Assembly: GCF_004769525.1 (NCBI RefSeq) | Contig: NZ_RQFT01000007.1 | Location: 124,001-188,000 of the forward strand | DNA from: Leptospira bouyouniensis | Lineage (GTDB): Bacteria > Spirochaetota > Leptospiria > Leptospirales > Leptospiraceae | Reading direction: 5' to 3' | Length of the DNA: 64,000 bases | Shown: piece by piece, positions 1 to 9,349 of the stretch | How the letters are laid out: the number at the start of each line of letters is the position of its first letter | Position numbering within the stretch: position 1 is the stretch's first letter | Program-made: the position numbers and the translations under genes | Notes under the pieces: generated by a model | Seen by the model: only the letters and a program-made list of their open reading frames with translations | What the model was told of the DNA's origin: nothing | Database searches by the model: none

Positions 1-757
1 CTTTTTCCTTCGGATCCGCAATAGAAGCATACTCTTTTTCACGTAGAGACATTTCCATTTGGTAATGGTCGAATTTATCTTCTCTAGAAACCAAAGAATC
101 ATAATAGTTTCCATATGTTTTTTTCTTAAAGTCTTCAAATTGTTTTACTCGAAGGTCAGCAGAAAGATTTGTCGTTTGTTTCAGAAAATTGTTTGTTCCC
201 TCTAAAAAGGAGACTTGTGATTCTTCCATTCCAAATATCAATTCAGCTTTATCCGAAAGAATTTCCCTTCGTTTGGCTTTGATTTTTTCATATAATTCCA
301 CAAAGTTTAAGTCCGTAGGTTGCTCCCATTTGCGGTATTCTTCTTCGTAACGGAAATAGGATATAAATAGATCTTTCACCTTTTCTCTGTCAGGTGAATC
401 ATACTCAGCGTCAATATAAGCAAGGATTGTGGCATTACACTGGTCAGGAGTAAAATCGGGTTTACACTTCCTACGAAGTGCCCATACTTCCCAAACAAAA
501 TTCACTTTGCCTGATTTTAAATCTTCGAGTAACTCCAAGTATGGTTTGGTTTTGTCTTCACGAAAGGGAGAAATTGCTTCATCCCAAAATCCCTCGCCAT
601 TTCCTAAAGGAGAAATCCGTTCTGATACCATTTGTTCTTCAGGTGATAAGGAATTTTTAGAACTGGTATCTGAATCATTTTGTTTTAAAAAGTATAATAA
701 ACTTAAAAATAGAACAAGGAAGAGAACAATAATGAGTATAATTTTTTTGAAATCCAT
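1..757 (-). CDS. Lipase secretion chaperone (foldase)-like protein, partial
   Basis: The gene starts at an ATG whose complement lies at 755-757 and runs off the left edge, so only the first 252 residues are visible. Residues about 3-23 form an N-terminal membrane anchor, as in LifO/LipB foldases, which sit in the inner membrane and fold secreted lipases in the periplasm. The rest is charged and helical. The segment VKDLFISYFRYEEEYRKW resembles the family region around the RxxFDY signature, and RREILSDKAELIFGMEE resembles the repeated helical-domain pattern with FGxEE. It follows the lipase at 874-1785 on the same strand, as foldases usually do. The exact FDY signature is not intact, so the assignment rests on architecture, weak motifs and context. 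Confidence 0.6.
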   Translation of the reverse strand, partial: MDFKKIILIIVLFLVLFLSLLYFLKQNDSDTSSKNSLSPEEQMVSERISPLGNGEGFWDEAISPFREDKTKPYLELLEDLKSGKVNFVWEVWALRRKCKPDFTPDQCNATILAYIDAEYDSPDREKVKDLFISYFRYEEEYRKWEQPTDLNFVELYEKIKAKRREILSDKAELIFGMEESQVSFLEGTNNFLKQTTNLSADLRVKQFEDFKKKTYGNYYDSLVSREDKFDHYQMEMSLREKEYASIADPKEK

Positions 758-873
758 TTGTGTTAACGGGAAAACCTTTAGGAAACTTTCTGTAATTTGG
801 AATTAGAAATCGATAAGATTCAGTACAAAAAAAAGCCGATGGAACCACCGGCTTCTCTTTGCGTGAGGATTAA

Positions 874-1785
874 TTATAATCCAGCTTTTGCATTTTTTGC
901 GATGTTTAAGTACCAACCTTGCACATCAAAAAAGTTTTGTCCACTCCATGCCAAGTTTGTTGCTTGGAGGTGGTCAATCCCTGTTGCAAACCAATAGGAA
1001 GAAGGTGTTCCTTTCCAAGCTCCCCATTTTTGAGAATTCAATGGAACCACTCCGTCATTACCACCACCTAAACCGTAAAACAATCCACCAGCCCAAGTGA
1101 TTGGGTGAGTGAGTGCCATGATAGGGTGTTGGATCAGGTCAGCCCAAGCCATTTGGCTTCCATACGAGTAGTACTTGATTCCAGATTTGTTAGGAGAATT
1201 TGTGTTAAATGTTTTTACATAACTTACTGTAAGAGATTTTCCCATAGCGATTGCATCTTGCGGACGACCATCACGGTAAACTAGTTTTGCGAGGAGTCCA
1301 AGTGCAGAGTTTGCAAAAGGTTGTAACCAGCTTGGGATCGCGGCAAGAACGATATCTGCCATAGGAGCCCCTTGGTGAAGTGAATTGATTGTTGTGACGG
1401 TTTGTGTTTTTCCAGAGAATCCTAAATTGGATACCATATAACGAATCACAAGTCCACCTTGGCTGTGTCCCATCAAATGAACCTTAGAACAACCGTTTGC
1501 TGTCATCCATGTATTCACTGAAGATTGGATTTGGCTTGCGCGAACTGGAATTGAATTTGTTGCAGAACTTCCAGGTGTTGTTACCTTAGCTCCTTGGCTA
1601 CGGAGGTAACCATCAAGGCCTCCCCAATATTTTACGAGACCACCAGCGAGTCCTTGTGTATCGTCAAAACCGAGGATACCGTGGACAAGTGCGATGCATT
1701 GGCCATCCAAAGGACCAGCAAACAAACCTGATGTGGGGAAGGAGAGAAGGGTTGCTAAAAACCCGATCGCAATTTTCTTTTTCAT
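874..1785 (-). CDS. Secreted triacylglycerol lipase
   Basis: A 303-residue alpha/beta hydrolase that should hydrolyse acylglycerol esters outside the cytoplasm. Residues 1-23 look like a Sec signal peptide, with cleavage likely after LFA. The oxyanion-loop segment LVHGILGF is at 33-40 and the nucleophile elbow GHSQGG at 106-111 (Ser108). Asp244 in GGNDGVVP and His272 in GIDHLQ complete a plausible catalytic triad. Length and motifs match the foldase-dependent Pseudomonas/Burkholderia type (subfamily I.1/I.2). A foldase-like gene follows at once (1-757) and another foldase/lipase pair lies upstream, supporting this family. Substrate chain length cannot be read from the sequence. Confidence 0.9.
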   Translation of the reverse strand: MKKKIAIGFLATLLSFPTSGLFAGPLDGQCIALVHGILGFDDTQGLAGGLVKYWGGLDGYLRSQGAKVTTPGSSATNSIPVRASQIQSSVNTWMTANGCSKVHLMGHSQGGLVIRYMVSNLGFSGKTQTVTTINSLHQGAPMADIVLAAIPSWLQPFANSALGLLAKLVYRDGRPQDAIAMGKSLTVSYVKTFNTNSPNKSGIKYYSYGSQMAWADLIQHPIMALTHPITWAGGLFYGLGGGNDGVVPLNSQKWGAWKGTPSSYWFATGIDHLQATNLAWSGQNFFDVQGWYLNIAKNAKAGL

Positions 1786-1898
1786 ATTTCACCTGAACTT
1801 TCTATGTTTTTAGCTAAATTACCGCACACAGGCGCCATAAGTCAACAGTTTATGGCACAAATATGGCAATTGTTTCAGAACAGTGTTCTAAATCACCT

Positions 1899-2936
1899 TC
1901 AATTCACACCATAGGTACGTTCGTCTGAAGCTCTGTAGTACCCACTTGCTTCCTCATTTTTAATGATTTCTGCCTCTTCCCCGAAGAGTTGTTTCCGCAT
2001 GGCATCGAGCAGTTTTTCGTCTTCTGCTGTCATCCCACCTTTTTTTGTGGAAAGTTGGTTCCGTTTTTCGGCATATTTCTGCTGGTTTTGCCATGCCTTT
2101 TCCCGTTCTTCTTCAAGGGCATCCCAGCGGTTTAGCGCCGCTTGGTCCATGCCCATGGTTTGGCGGATTTCCCGAAGGGCGGACTTACGTTCCCCATAGG
2201 ATAAAACTTTAAGGTCTTTTTGGACAGCAACCATAAACCCTTCAGTGAGTTGTTGGCGTTTGTTTTCCATAAGCCGTGGGTATTCCTTTCCAAACTGTTC
2301 CTTTAAGGTTTGTGAATATTGACTTAGTTTTGCATCTAAATTGCCAGCAGGGCTTTCTTGGATCCGTTTCAAACTATCTCCAATTACGGTCATTTTTTTT
2401 TCCATTGCCCAAATTTGATCTGCTTTTTCACCAAACAATCGATAACGTTCTTTCCACATCATCTCACGGCGAGCTTCGTCAGACATTAGCCCCACCTTAC
2501 TCATGTTTGCTTCTCTGAAACGATTATAATTGTATAAACTTTCCGACATTCGTAAAAGTTCCAATGCTTTGTTTGGAAATGCATACCCCAATATTTGGTT
2601 TAAAACCTTTACCCAATCATTCGGATATAATTTCGGAAGATCTTTCATTAACTCTTCAATCATGGCAATTTGTGCGGCAGGATTATCTATATTTTTACCA
2701 TACTTTTCTTGGAGGATCCGTGCAATCTCTTCCATCGAGTATTCCATAAGTTTATGATCTGCATAATCTTCTGGTAAGTTTGGTAATTCTTTTGACTCTG
2801 AAATTTTACCTTCACTAAGAATCGATTCAAAGTCTTTTTGGTTTTTATCTTTTGTTGGTCTGATGATTAAGATAACAACAAATAGAATGATAAGTGCAGA
2901 TAGTACGCTATATAGGATTTTTTTATTTTGAAACAT
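1899..2936 (-). CDS. Lipase secretion chaperone (foldase)-like protein
   Basis: A 345-residue protein with one N-terminal membrane segment (about residues 7-26, LYSVLSALIILFVVILII) followed by a long, highly charged, mostly helical periplasmic part. This is the architecture of LifO-type lipase foldases, which wrap around the secreted lipase. The pattern MWKERYRLFGEKADQIWAME, with a second LFGEEAE near the C terminus, resembles the repeated FGEEA segments of the helical domains. It lies directly downstream of the lipase at 3031-4143 and upstream of the second lipase. The strict RxxFDY motif is not visible, so function is inferred mainly from architecture and context. Confidence 0.6.
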   Translation of the reverse strand: MFQNKKILYSVLSALIILFVVILIIRPTKDKNQKDFESILSEGKISESKELPNLPEDYADHKLMEYSMEEIARILQEKYGKNIDNPAAQIAMIEELMKDLPKLYPNDWVKVLNQILGYAFPNKALELLRMSESLYNYNRFREANMSKVGLMSDEARREMMWKERYRLFGEKADQIWAMEKKMTVIGDSLKRIQESPAGNLDAKLSQYSQTLKEQFGKEYPRLMENKRQQLTEGFMVAVQKDLKVLSYGERKSALREIRQTMGMDQAALNRWDALEEEREKAWQNQQKYAEKRNQLSTKKGGMTAEDEKLLDAMRKQLFGEEAEIIKNEEASGYYRASDERTYGVN

Positions 2937-3030
2937 AATGATTGAATGTGAATGATGATTTTTTTTGTAGGATGAGTATTAAAAAATTAGAGATTGGCAG
3001 TAAGTTTTTTTCTTACTGCCAAAGAGGTTA

Positions 3031-4143
3031 TTAACCGCCTTTTGTGACGATAAACTCTAAAATCGATGCATAAAATTCTTCTTCATCAAATGTATCTGGC
3101 GGAACCCCTACCACATCTAAATGGTCTTGGCTCACAACAGATGACTTAGAAGTCATTTGTGCAGATGTTGGTGCATTTAAGTTGCTTACATACCCTAGGC
3201 TTGTATTGACAGTGATCGAATCAAAACAAATTGCACATTCGTTGTATTGCAAACGATCGCCCATTTGTTGTGAATTGATTCCAACGAGTCCGTCATCGTC
3301 ATTGTTCCCACGAGTACCATCACCTTTTCCGGCCGCACCATCATTGTCACAATCGTCTACGCAATACCCGTCTCCATCAATGTTATAAAATCCTTCCTTA
3401 AGAAGGTATAACGCAGGGTTTGTATTGATGCTATCTTGTGCTGTGATGATGGATCCCCAGTATGCTGCATTACTAGAATTCACATTATAATTTGCATTGA
3501 ATGCTTTCATGCCAGTTGTGATCCCATCAGTAGAGGAATAATCATTATACACTAATTGTTTTGCCGCTGCGATTCCATCATTTCCGGAACCGTAAATTGC
3601 ATTTCCAAAAAGTTTCGCAAGTGCATTCACAACCGATGTGACACCTGGACCTAAGTCTAGGATGTACTTGGCAGTAGGAGAACCTCTATGTGGGCTTGAT
3701 ACTGAAATTAAAGCATGGACAACTTGTCTTCCGTATCTTGCACGTAATACAGCTGCTGCTTTTCTTGCATCAATTCCCCCTTGAGAGTGACCAATGATAT
3801 TCACTTTGGTGGCTCCAGTGGATGTCATATAGTTTTGAATGCGGTCCGCAAGTTGTGTTCCACGCACTTCCGACGATTGGAAGGGAGTGACACTTGCTGC
3901 TAACGCCTTTTGGCTAGAGTGGATGCTACCGTTACACGCTGTTTCCAAAAACTCGTCACAAGGATCCCCAACGAAGGTACCGTAGTCGTTACCAAAGTAG
4001 TAGTATCCGAGTAAGTTGTCGAATCCAGATAGTCCATGTGCGAACACCACTGGATACACTGTTTTTCTTGAGCCTGCATGAACCCCTGTTGTGAACAATA
4101 GGAGCGCGAGGAGGCAAACAAGATTTTTCTTTTTAGAGTTCAT
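3031..4143 (-). CDS. Secreted triacylglycerol lipase with Asp-rich insert
   Basis: A 370-residue alpha/beta hydrolase with an N-terminal signal peptide (about residues 1-23, ending VHA). FAHGLSGFDN near 34-43 supplies the oxyanion loop and GHSQGG at 118-123 holds the nucleophile Ser120. The likely catalytic Asp is Asp284 (DDDGLVGIN) and the likely His is His341 (QDHLD). Between about 256 and 285 there is an Asp/Gly/Asn-rich stretch with two cysteines, unlike the shorter lipase downstream. It could bind calcium, which is an inference. It heads a minus-strand run of lipase, foldase-like, lipase, foldase-like genes. The 269-base gap upstream (4144-4412) to the divergent lipoprotein gene should hold its promoter; I could not pick one convincingly. 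Confidence 0.9.
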   Translation of the reverse strand: MNSKKKNLVCLLALLLFTTGVHAGSRKTVYPVVFAHGLSGFDNLLGYYYFGNDYGTFVGDPCDEFLETACNGSIHSSQKALAASVTPFQSSEVRGTQLADRIQNYMTSTGATKVNIIGHSQGGIDARKAAAVLRARYGRQVVHALISVSSPHRGSPTAKYILDLGPGVTSVVNALAKLFGNAIYGSGNDGIAAAKQLVYNDYSSTDGITTGMKAFNANYNVNSSNAAYWGSIITAQDSINTNPALYLLKEGFYNIDGDGYCVDDCDNDGAAGKGDGTRGNNDDDGLVGINSQQMGDRLQYNECAICFDSITVNTSLGYVSNLNAPTSAQMTSKSSVVSQDHLDVVGVPPDTFDEEEFYASILEFIVTKGG

Positions 4144-4412
4144 AAATCACCTCTGAACAATCTACAGATAAGTTACAATTGTAGAGAAAAAGTCAAGTTA
4201 ATTGTGTTAATTTTGGGTCAATTTATTTACTGATGACATACTTGGTACTTATTCTATAAATTTTGCCAAATATAAAACATATTTCGGGAATTGCCTAGAA
4301 CCAAAGACCTTTAGCGAGTTAATCTCTCAACAACTGTCGTGTGTTGGTATTGGTTGCTGATGGGATCTCTTCACTCCTATCGTCTATTGGATAGGAACAA
4401 AAGAATTGAGTC

Positions 4413-5270
4413 ATGTATGAAGGCACAATAAACAAATCCATTTGTATCACATGGTTCCTTTCATGTTTTCTTTTGGGTTGTCAAAAACCAAAAGAAAGTC
4501 AAACCTTAGAGTTGTTAGCTGGCACTGCCCTTGCCTACCAAGCTGCCACAACCATTGTCTGTACAAATGAACAACTTACCAAAACACAACAAGGTAGGAT
4601 TTTCCAAACGAGTTTTGAATCTACGAGTGAATTTTCGTCTTTTTATATTGTTCCTTCTCCTTACCAATCAGTAGCGACTCATGGACAAAGTACAGAACAA
4701 AAAATGACTGGGACTTATTCACACAAAGCATCCATCACTGGACTTGGCCCAACTTGTTTTTACCCTCAAAATTGTAACCATAGAGGATACCCAACCATCC
4801 AACTCAACAAACTAGCGTCAGGTGGATTTAAGACTCCTGTACTCATTGAGTTCTATGTATATTTAGATATGGATCTTACGAGTAACCAAGATTGGTTTAG
4901 TTTTGCAACTTTCTCAGCTGATGCTTCCGACTCCTGGCGGAGAGTGGTTTTAGTCAATATTGATGCCAAAGATTATGTTTATCTTATGCATGTCCCAACT
5001 CACAATCAAAATGTACACACTTACCAAGTGACAAACTTACCTTTTCCAAGAAGGCAATGGAAAAAAATAACAACATGCCTAGATTTCGCTCCGCAAGGTG
5101 GGTTCGCTAAAGTTTGGGTTGATTCTACTCTCGTCTCAACTGCAAATGTTTCGGGAGGTTGTGGAGTTTTGGAACAAGCACATTTGGGTTTGTATGCGTC
5201 ACCAACATTAAGTTCAGGAAACGTTTATAATGATGATGTAAGGATTGAAGAAGTCAGTGTATGCCCGTAA
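4413..5270 (+). CDS. Putative lipoprotein, lectin/glucanase-like fold
   Basis: A 285-residue protein with a hydrophobic N terminus ending in the lipobox LLGC (Cys23), so it is probably an acylated surface or periplasmic lipoprotein. The body is rich in beta-strand-like aromatic segments, with several cysteines. The pattern of strands (ASITGL, IEFYVYLDM, WFSFATFS, RQWKKITTCLDF, GFAKVWVDSTLV, HLGLYASP, VYNDDVRIEEV) resembles concanavalin A-like jelly-roll modules of polysaccharide lyases and LamG-like proteins. No catalytic residues can be assigned. It is transcribed divergently from the lipase cluster and converges with radA. Function unknown. Confidence 0.7.
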   Translation: MYEGTINKSICITWFLSCFLLGCQKPKESQTLELLAGTALAYQAATTIVCTNEQLTKTQQGRIFQTSFESTSEFSSFYIVPSPYQSVATHGQSTEQKMTGTYSHKASITGLGPTCFYPQNCNHRGYPTIQLNKLASGGFKTPVLIEFYVYLDMDLTSNQDWFSFATFSADASDSWRRVVLVNIDAKDYVYLMHVPTHNQNVHTYQVTNLPFPRRQWKKITTCLDFAPQGGFAKVWVDSTLVSTANVSGGCGVLEQAHLGLYASPTLSSGNVYNDDVRIEEVSVCP

Positions 5271-5333
5271 CAATGAAACATTCGATTGAAAATCAGATCT
5301 TTGATTGAATCTTTTTAAAAGACTAAGTATGTT

Positions 5334-6701
5334 TTACAAACCTAACTCTTGTAAGTGTTTAATAGGCACGAGTTCGATGGATGAAAACATTCCTTCTACT
5401 TCTTTCCAATTGCCATGTGGGATATAGATTTTACTGATCCCAATTCCCGCTAGTTCTTTGATACGTAGACTGATTTGACCAACACTTCTCACTTCCCCAG
5501 ATAGTCCAACTTCTCCAAGATAACCAGTTTCTCTTGAGATAGGTTTGTCACGAAACGAAGAGACAATAGATGCAGTAATGGCTAAGTCAAGGCTTGGTTC
5601 ATCCACACTGAGCCCACCAGCAAGGTTACTAAAAATATCAGATTCTGAAAGTGGGAGTCCTAAGTATTTTTCAATCACCGCGGAAAGTAAAATCACACGC
5701 CGGTTATCGAGACCCTCCGCCATTCGCCTTGCTTGGCCAAATGCGGATTTGGTGACAAGGGCTTGTACTTCAACACTGATAGCACGGGATCCTTCCATCA
5801 CAGAAGAAAGAACACTGCCTGACCGTTCTTCCGTTTCGGGTGAGATAAATAAACGATGGCGGTCAAGGACTTGTTTCAATCCACCTAGAACCATTTCAAA
5901 GATAGCTGTGTCTCCTACTGCCCCAAATCTGTTTTTGACCGCACGTAAAATGCGATAATAATTGAATCTGTCACCTTCAAAGTATAAAACTGTGTCCACC
6001 AAATGTTCTAACACTTTCGGACCTGCAATTTGTCCTTCCTTGGTGATATGTCCAATAAGGAAAATAGGAACTGACGTCCGTTTGGCGGTTTCTAAAAATA
6101 CTTGGGATGATTCACGCAGTTGGGTGATAGTGCCTGCTTGGTTCACTAGACTTTCTTTTAGAATGGTTTGGATGGAATCAATAAAAACAACTTTTGGTTG
6201 TAAGTCGGTTATCATTTGTGAGATGTTTTCTGCATAAACTTCTGAAGATAATAATATGTTTTCGGATGTGACTCCCATTCGTTTGGCACGAAGTCCAATT
6301 TGTGAAGCGGATTCTTCCCCAGAAATGTACAATACAGTTCCTTGGTCTGCGATGTTTTTTGCCATCTCGAGTACCAAGGTAGATTTTCCAACTCCTGGTT
6401 CTCCTCCAACTAACACCAAACTGCCGGGAACAATCCCACCTCCTAACACCAAATCAAGTTCGCTAAACCCAGTCTGAGTGCGGGTATGAGAATCACTGAC
6501 AACCGAGCCAATTGATTTTGGATCTGTATACTTTCGATCCCTTGGTTTTATCGATAAAGGAGAATCAAATCGACCTTGCGAAGTGTTTGTGACTTCTTCA
6601 ATTTGGTTCCACTCTCCGCAAGATGGGCATTTTCCAGCCCACCTGCTAAATGTATCACCACACGCTTTACATTGGTATTGGGTGAGTTGTTTTTTGGCCA
6701 T
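5334..6701 (-). CDS. radA: DNA repair protein RadA
   Basis: A 455-residue RadA (Sms), a RecA-like ATPase that drives branch migration during recombinational repair. An N-terminal four-cysteine zinc finger (Cys11, Cys14, Cys25, Cys28) is followed by the Walker A motif GGEPGVGKST (about 99-108), the Walker B region VVFIDSIQTI (171-180) and the RadA-specific KNRFG at 256-260. The C-terminal third is the Lon-protease-like domain. Length is normal for the family. Its ATG overlaps the stop codon of the RNase D-like gene upstream by one base, so the two are probably co-transcribed. Confidence 0.97.
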   Translation of the reverse strand: MAKKQLTQYQCKACGDTFSRWAGKCPSCGEWNQIEEVTNTSQGRFDSPLSIKPRDRKYTDPKSIGSVVSDSHTRTQTGFSELDLVLGGGIVPGSLVLVGGEPGVGKSTLVLEMAKNIADQGTVLYISGEESASQIGLRAKRMGVTSENILLSSEVYAENISQMITDLQPKVVFIDSIQTILKESLVNQAGTITQLRESSQVFLETAKRTSVPIFLIGHITKEGQIAGPKVLEHLVDTVLYFEGDRFNYYRILRAVKNRFGAVGDTAIFEMVLGGLKQVLDRHRLFISPETEERSGSVLSSVMEGSRAISVEVQALVTKSAFGQARRMAEGLDNRRVILLSAVIEKYLGLPLSESDIFSNLAGGLSVDEPSLDLAITASIVSSFRDKPISRETGYLGEVGLSGEVRSVGQISLRIKELAGIGISKIYIPHGNWKEVEGMFSSIELVPIKHLQELGL

Positions 6702-7339
6702 CAGTGTTCAAAAAGATTGTATACTTCTAGTAAATCAAGTTCCACTTGGGTTTCTAAAAATCCAAAACACTTTTCAGCAATGGCAAACCTGTTTTCGCGT
6801 ATCATCATCTCGGTCAAAGTAGATTCGAGTGAAATTAAAAATCGAACATCGGTTGATGCATAGTCCACTTGGTCTTTAGTTAGGATTTTTTTACCCCAAT
6901 CAGAACTTTGATTTTTTTTATCAATATTTTCTTCAAAAAATTCTCTGATTAGCTCTTTTAACCCATGTTTATCGGTATATGTGCGAGCAAGTTTACTTGC
7001 AATTTTTGTGCAAAATACATTTTGTACCTTGATACCAAGCCTTGCCCGAAGGAAGGTCATATCCATACGCGCAAAATGGAAAATTTTAGTAATCTCTTTT
7101 GATTCGAATAATTTTTGAATATGCGGGGCTTCTTTTTGGCCAGGAAGGATTTGCACTAAAGCAACTTTGTTTTTAGAATCGGAAATTTGAACGACACAAA
7201 GCCTGTCCCTTCGGGGATTGAGCCCCATCATTTCACAATCCACTGCTAACCGATCGTCTTTTTTAAAAGCTTCAAAAAAATCTTCGTTCAGATCTCCTTG
7301 TAAAACGACTGGTTTTATAGTTGAACGTTTTTGGGTCAT
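6701..7339 (-). CDS. RNase D-like 3'-5' exonuclease
   Basis: A 212-residue DEDD-family exonuclease domain protein. LAVDCEMMGLNP carries the DxE of Exo I, KIFHFARMDMTFLR the Exo II aspartate, and VDYASTDVRFLISL a YxxxD-type Exo III. It matches the catalytic domain of RNase D but lacks the C-terminal HRDC domains, as is common in short bacterial homologues. It should trim structured RNA or tRNA 3' ends. The gene precedes radA with a one-base overlap. I cannot say whether RNA or DNA is the real substrate. Confidence 0.88.
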   Translation of the reverse strand: MTQKRSTIKPVVLQGDLNEDFFEAFKKDDRLAVDCEMMGLNPRRDRLCVVQISDSKNKVALVQILPGQKEAPHIQKLFESKEITKIFHFARMDMTFLRARLGIKVQNVFCTKIASKLARTYTDKHGLKELIREFFEENIDKKNQSSDWGKKILTKDQVDYASTDVRFLISLESTLTEMMIRENRFAIAEKCFGFLETQVELDLLEVYNLFEH

Positions 7340-7393
7340 AATGGCTTACTATGGAAACCACCCTAACAAAATCATCAAATAGATTTTTCCAAG

Positions 7394-9280
7394 ATGAAAA
7401 TTCAATATAGAGTTCATAATTCCGTCACCATTTCCCAATTCTTCCCTGTGAAAGCAGGTGTTTTTCAATCCGAATGCAAAAAGTTTGAACTTTTGCTCGG
7501 TACATCAAAAGACTCAAAACTAGGAACCGTTCTCAGTCCTAAATTGATTTGGAGAGAAAGTACCCGCCCAGAAGTTGGATTTTCAGTCGATCACTTAGAG
7601 TTAGAACTCACAGATGTTCCAGAAGGGAATGGATTTGACCTTTTCCAACACGGATACCAATCGTGGTCCATTTCCAGAAAAGTGGAAAGTACCGATGTTG
7701 ACAGATCACCATTGTTATCATTTTTACATTATTCCCAAGAAAATGTTTATTCCAAAAACGAAGCAAAAGTTGGAAAATTTATCTCCGAATACCTCACCCT
7801 CCTTTATAATAAAGAAAATCAAAATGGTGTATTGTATGCACCACTCGAAGCAGGCGAATTTGGAACAAAGTTTGAAATAACCTTTGGTAAAGAAGGAAAC
7901 GTAACGTCCGTTAAAGTAATCTATGACATCCATTGTTTGCCTGATTTACGCCCCAATGCAAAATTAAATATTTCTAAAATCAAAATTTTGTTTTTTAAAG
8001 GTTCACCTGAAACAAAGTTATTAAAATACTTTGAAGAACTAGGCAAAAAGGAAGGACCAAACAATTTACCTAAAAAAGTGCCTACTGGTTGGTGCTCATG
8101 GTATTATTATTATACTGGTATTGACCAAAAAACCATTTTAGACAATCTAACAAAAGTTAGAGAACTAAATTTACCATTTGAATTTTTCCAAATCGATGAC
8201 GGTTACCAAAAAGAAATTGGAGATTGGCTCATTCCCAATGATAAATTCCCTGGAGGGATGAGAATTCTAGCAGATGAAATCAAACGTGTAGGACTAAAAC
8301 CAGGGATCTGGCTTGCTCCTTTCCTTGTTCGAAAAAAATCAGAATTCTTTCGCAAATACCCAGAAGCTATTTTAAAAGACCAAAATGGAAAACCAGTTCC
8401 AGCATTGTACAACCCACTATGGGGAAGAGGATACACATATGCACTCGACATCACTCATCCTACAGCACTTGCTTATATTGAAAAAGTTTTCACTACATTA
8501 GTAAAAGAATGGGGTTATCCTTATTTAAAATTGGACTTTTTGTATGCGGGACTTTTACCAGGTGATGTTTACGACAAAACTTTGTCACCTCAAGCCCGTT
8601 ACCAAAATGCTCTCAAACTCATTCGTAAAATAGTTGGGAAAAACACATTCCTATTAGGTTGTGGTGCTCCTATGTTGCCATCGATTGGTTTTTTTGATGG
8701 GATGCGAATTTCTTGTGATGTGGCTCCATTTTGGAATCCAGAAAAGATTCGGATCTTTCTGAAAGACAGAAATGCCCTTTGTACAAAGAAAGCACTGATC
8801 AATGACATCACAAGGTCTTCGATGCACAGGCATTTATGGCTCAATGATCCCGATTGCCTTCTTGTTCGCAAAAAAAAGAACAAAATGAACGAAGCACAAA
8901 CAAAACTGATGGCTTCCGTCATGGCTGTGTCAGGTGGGATGTTACTTGTTTCTGATGATTTGACAAAATTAGAAACTGATCGTTTGGATTTACTCAAAAA
9001 AGCTTTCCAATTGAACAGGGAGTGCCAAGCCTATACTCCCATCCCCATTGGGATTTTCGAAAATGAATTCCCTCTCGCCCTCTATAACCCAGGAGGGTAT
9101 TTAGGAATATGGAATCCTACTGAGGAAGAAAAAACAGTTCGTTTTTCTCTTCCTCCCGGCGTCAAAACGAAAGCTCCATTCTTAGATTTTTGGACTGGCA
9201 CAATAGTCGATTTACACCCTGTTGACGGTGGATTCGAAACAACTTTACCAGCTTTTGGTTCTGTTGTGGTCTCTGTTTAA
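7394..9280 (+). CDS. Alpha-galactosidase (GH36 family)
   Basis: A 628-residue clan GH-D glycoside hydrolase. The N-terminal part is a beta-sandwich, followed by the TIM barrel opened by GWCSWYYYYTG near residue 230. FFQIDDGYQ, then GIWLAPF, and KLDFLYAG with its Asp near residue 379 give the nucleophile; RISCDVAPFW near 440 carries the likely acid/base Asp. A beta domain closes the C terminus. It should release alpha-linked galactose (or a related sugar) from oligosaccharides in the cytoplasm, since no signal peptide is visible. It stands alone, divergent from the RNase D/radA pair, with no sugar transporter nearby, so the natural substrate is open. Confidence 0.9.
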   Translation: MKIQYRVHNSVTISQFFPVKAGVFQSECKKFELLLGTSKDSKLGTVLSPKLIWRESTRPEVGFSVDHLELELTDVPEGNGFDLFQHGYQSWSISRKVESTDVDRSPLLSFLHYSQENVYSKNEAKVGKFISEYLTLLYNKENQNGVLYAPLEAGEFGTKFEITFGKEGNVTSVKVIYDIHCLPDLRPNAKLNISKIKILFFKGSPETKLLKYFEELGKKEGPNNLPKKVPTGWCSWYYYYTGIDQKTILDNLTKVRELNLPFEFFQIDDGYQKEIGDWLIPNDKFPGGMRILADEIKRVGLKPGIWLAPFLVRKKSEFFRKYPEAILKDQNGKPVPALYNPLWGRGYTYALDITHPTALAYIEKVFTTLVKEWGYPYLKLDFLYAGLLPGDVYDKTLSPQARYQNALKLIRKIVGKNTFLLGCGAPMLPSIGFFDGMRISCDVAPFWNPEKIRIFLKDRNALCTKKALINDITRSSMHRHLWLNDPDCLLVRKKKNKMNEAQTKLMASVMAVSGGMLLVSDDLTKLETDRLDLLKKAFQLNRECQAYTPIPIGIFENEFPLALYNPGGYLGIWNPTEEEKTVRFSLPPGVKTKAPFLDFWTGTIVDLHPVDGGFETTLPAFGSVVVSV

Positions 9281-9293
9281 GAAAGAAAATTCA

Positions 9294-9321
9294 TTGACGG
9301 TTTTCAAAAAAATCTTAGAAT
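9294..9321 (+). promoter_or_regulatory. Sigma-70-type promoter for the lipoprotein at 9350
   Basis: TTGACG at 9294-9299 and TAGAAT at 9316-9321 are separated by 16 bases, close to the housekeeping consensus. The gene's strong ribosome binding site AAGAGG (9338-9343) lies just downstream, six bases before the ATG at 9350. It probably drives the three-gene run 9350-13292. Read by eye; no transcription data. Confidence 0.55.
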
Positions 9322-9349
9322 CTTTGCAATTCGACGTAAGAGGTTTTTT

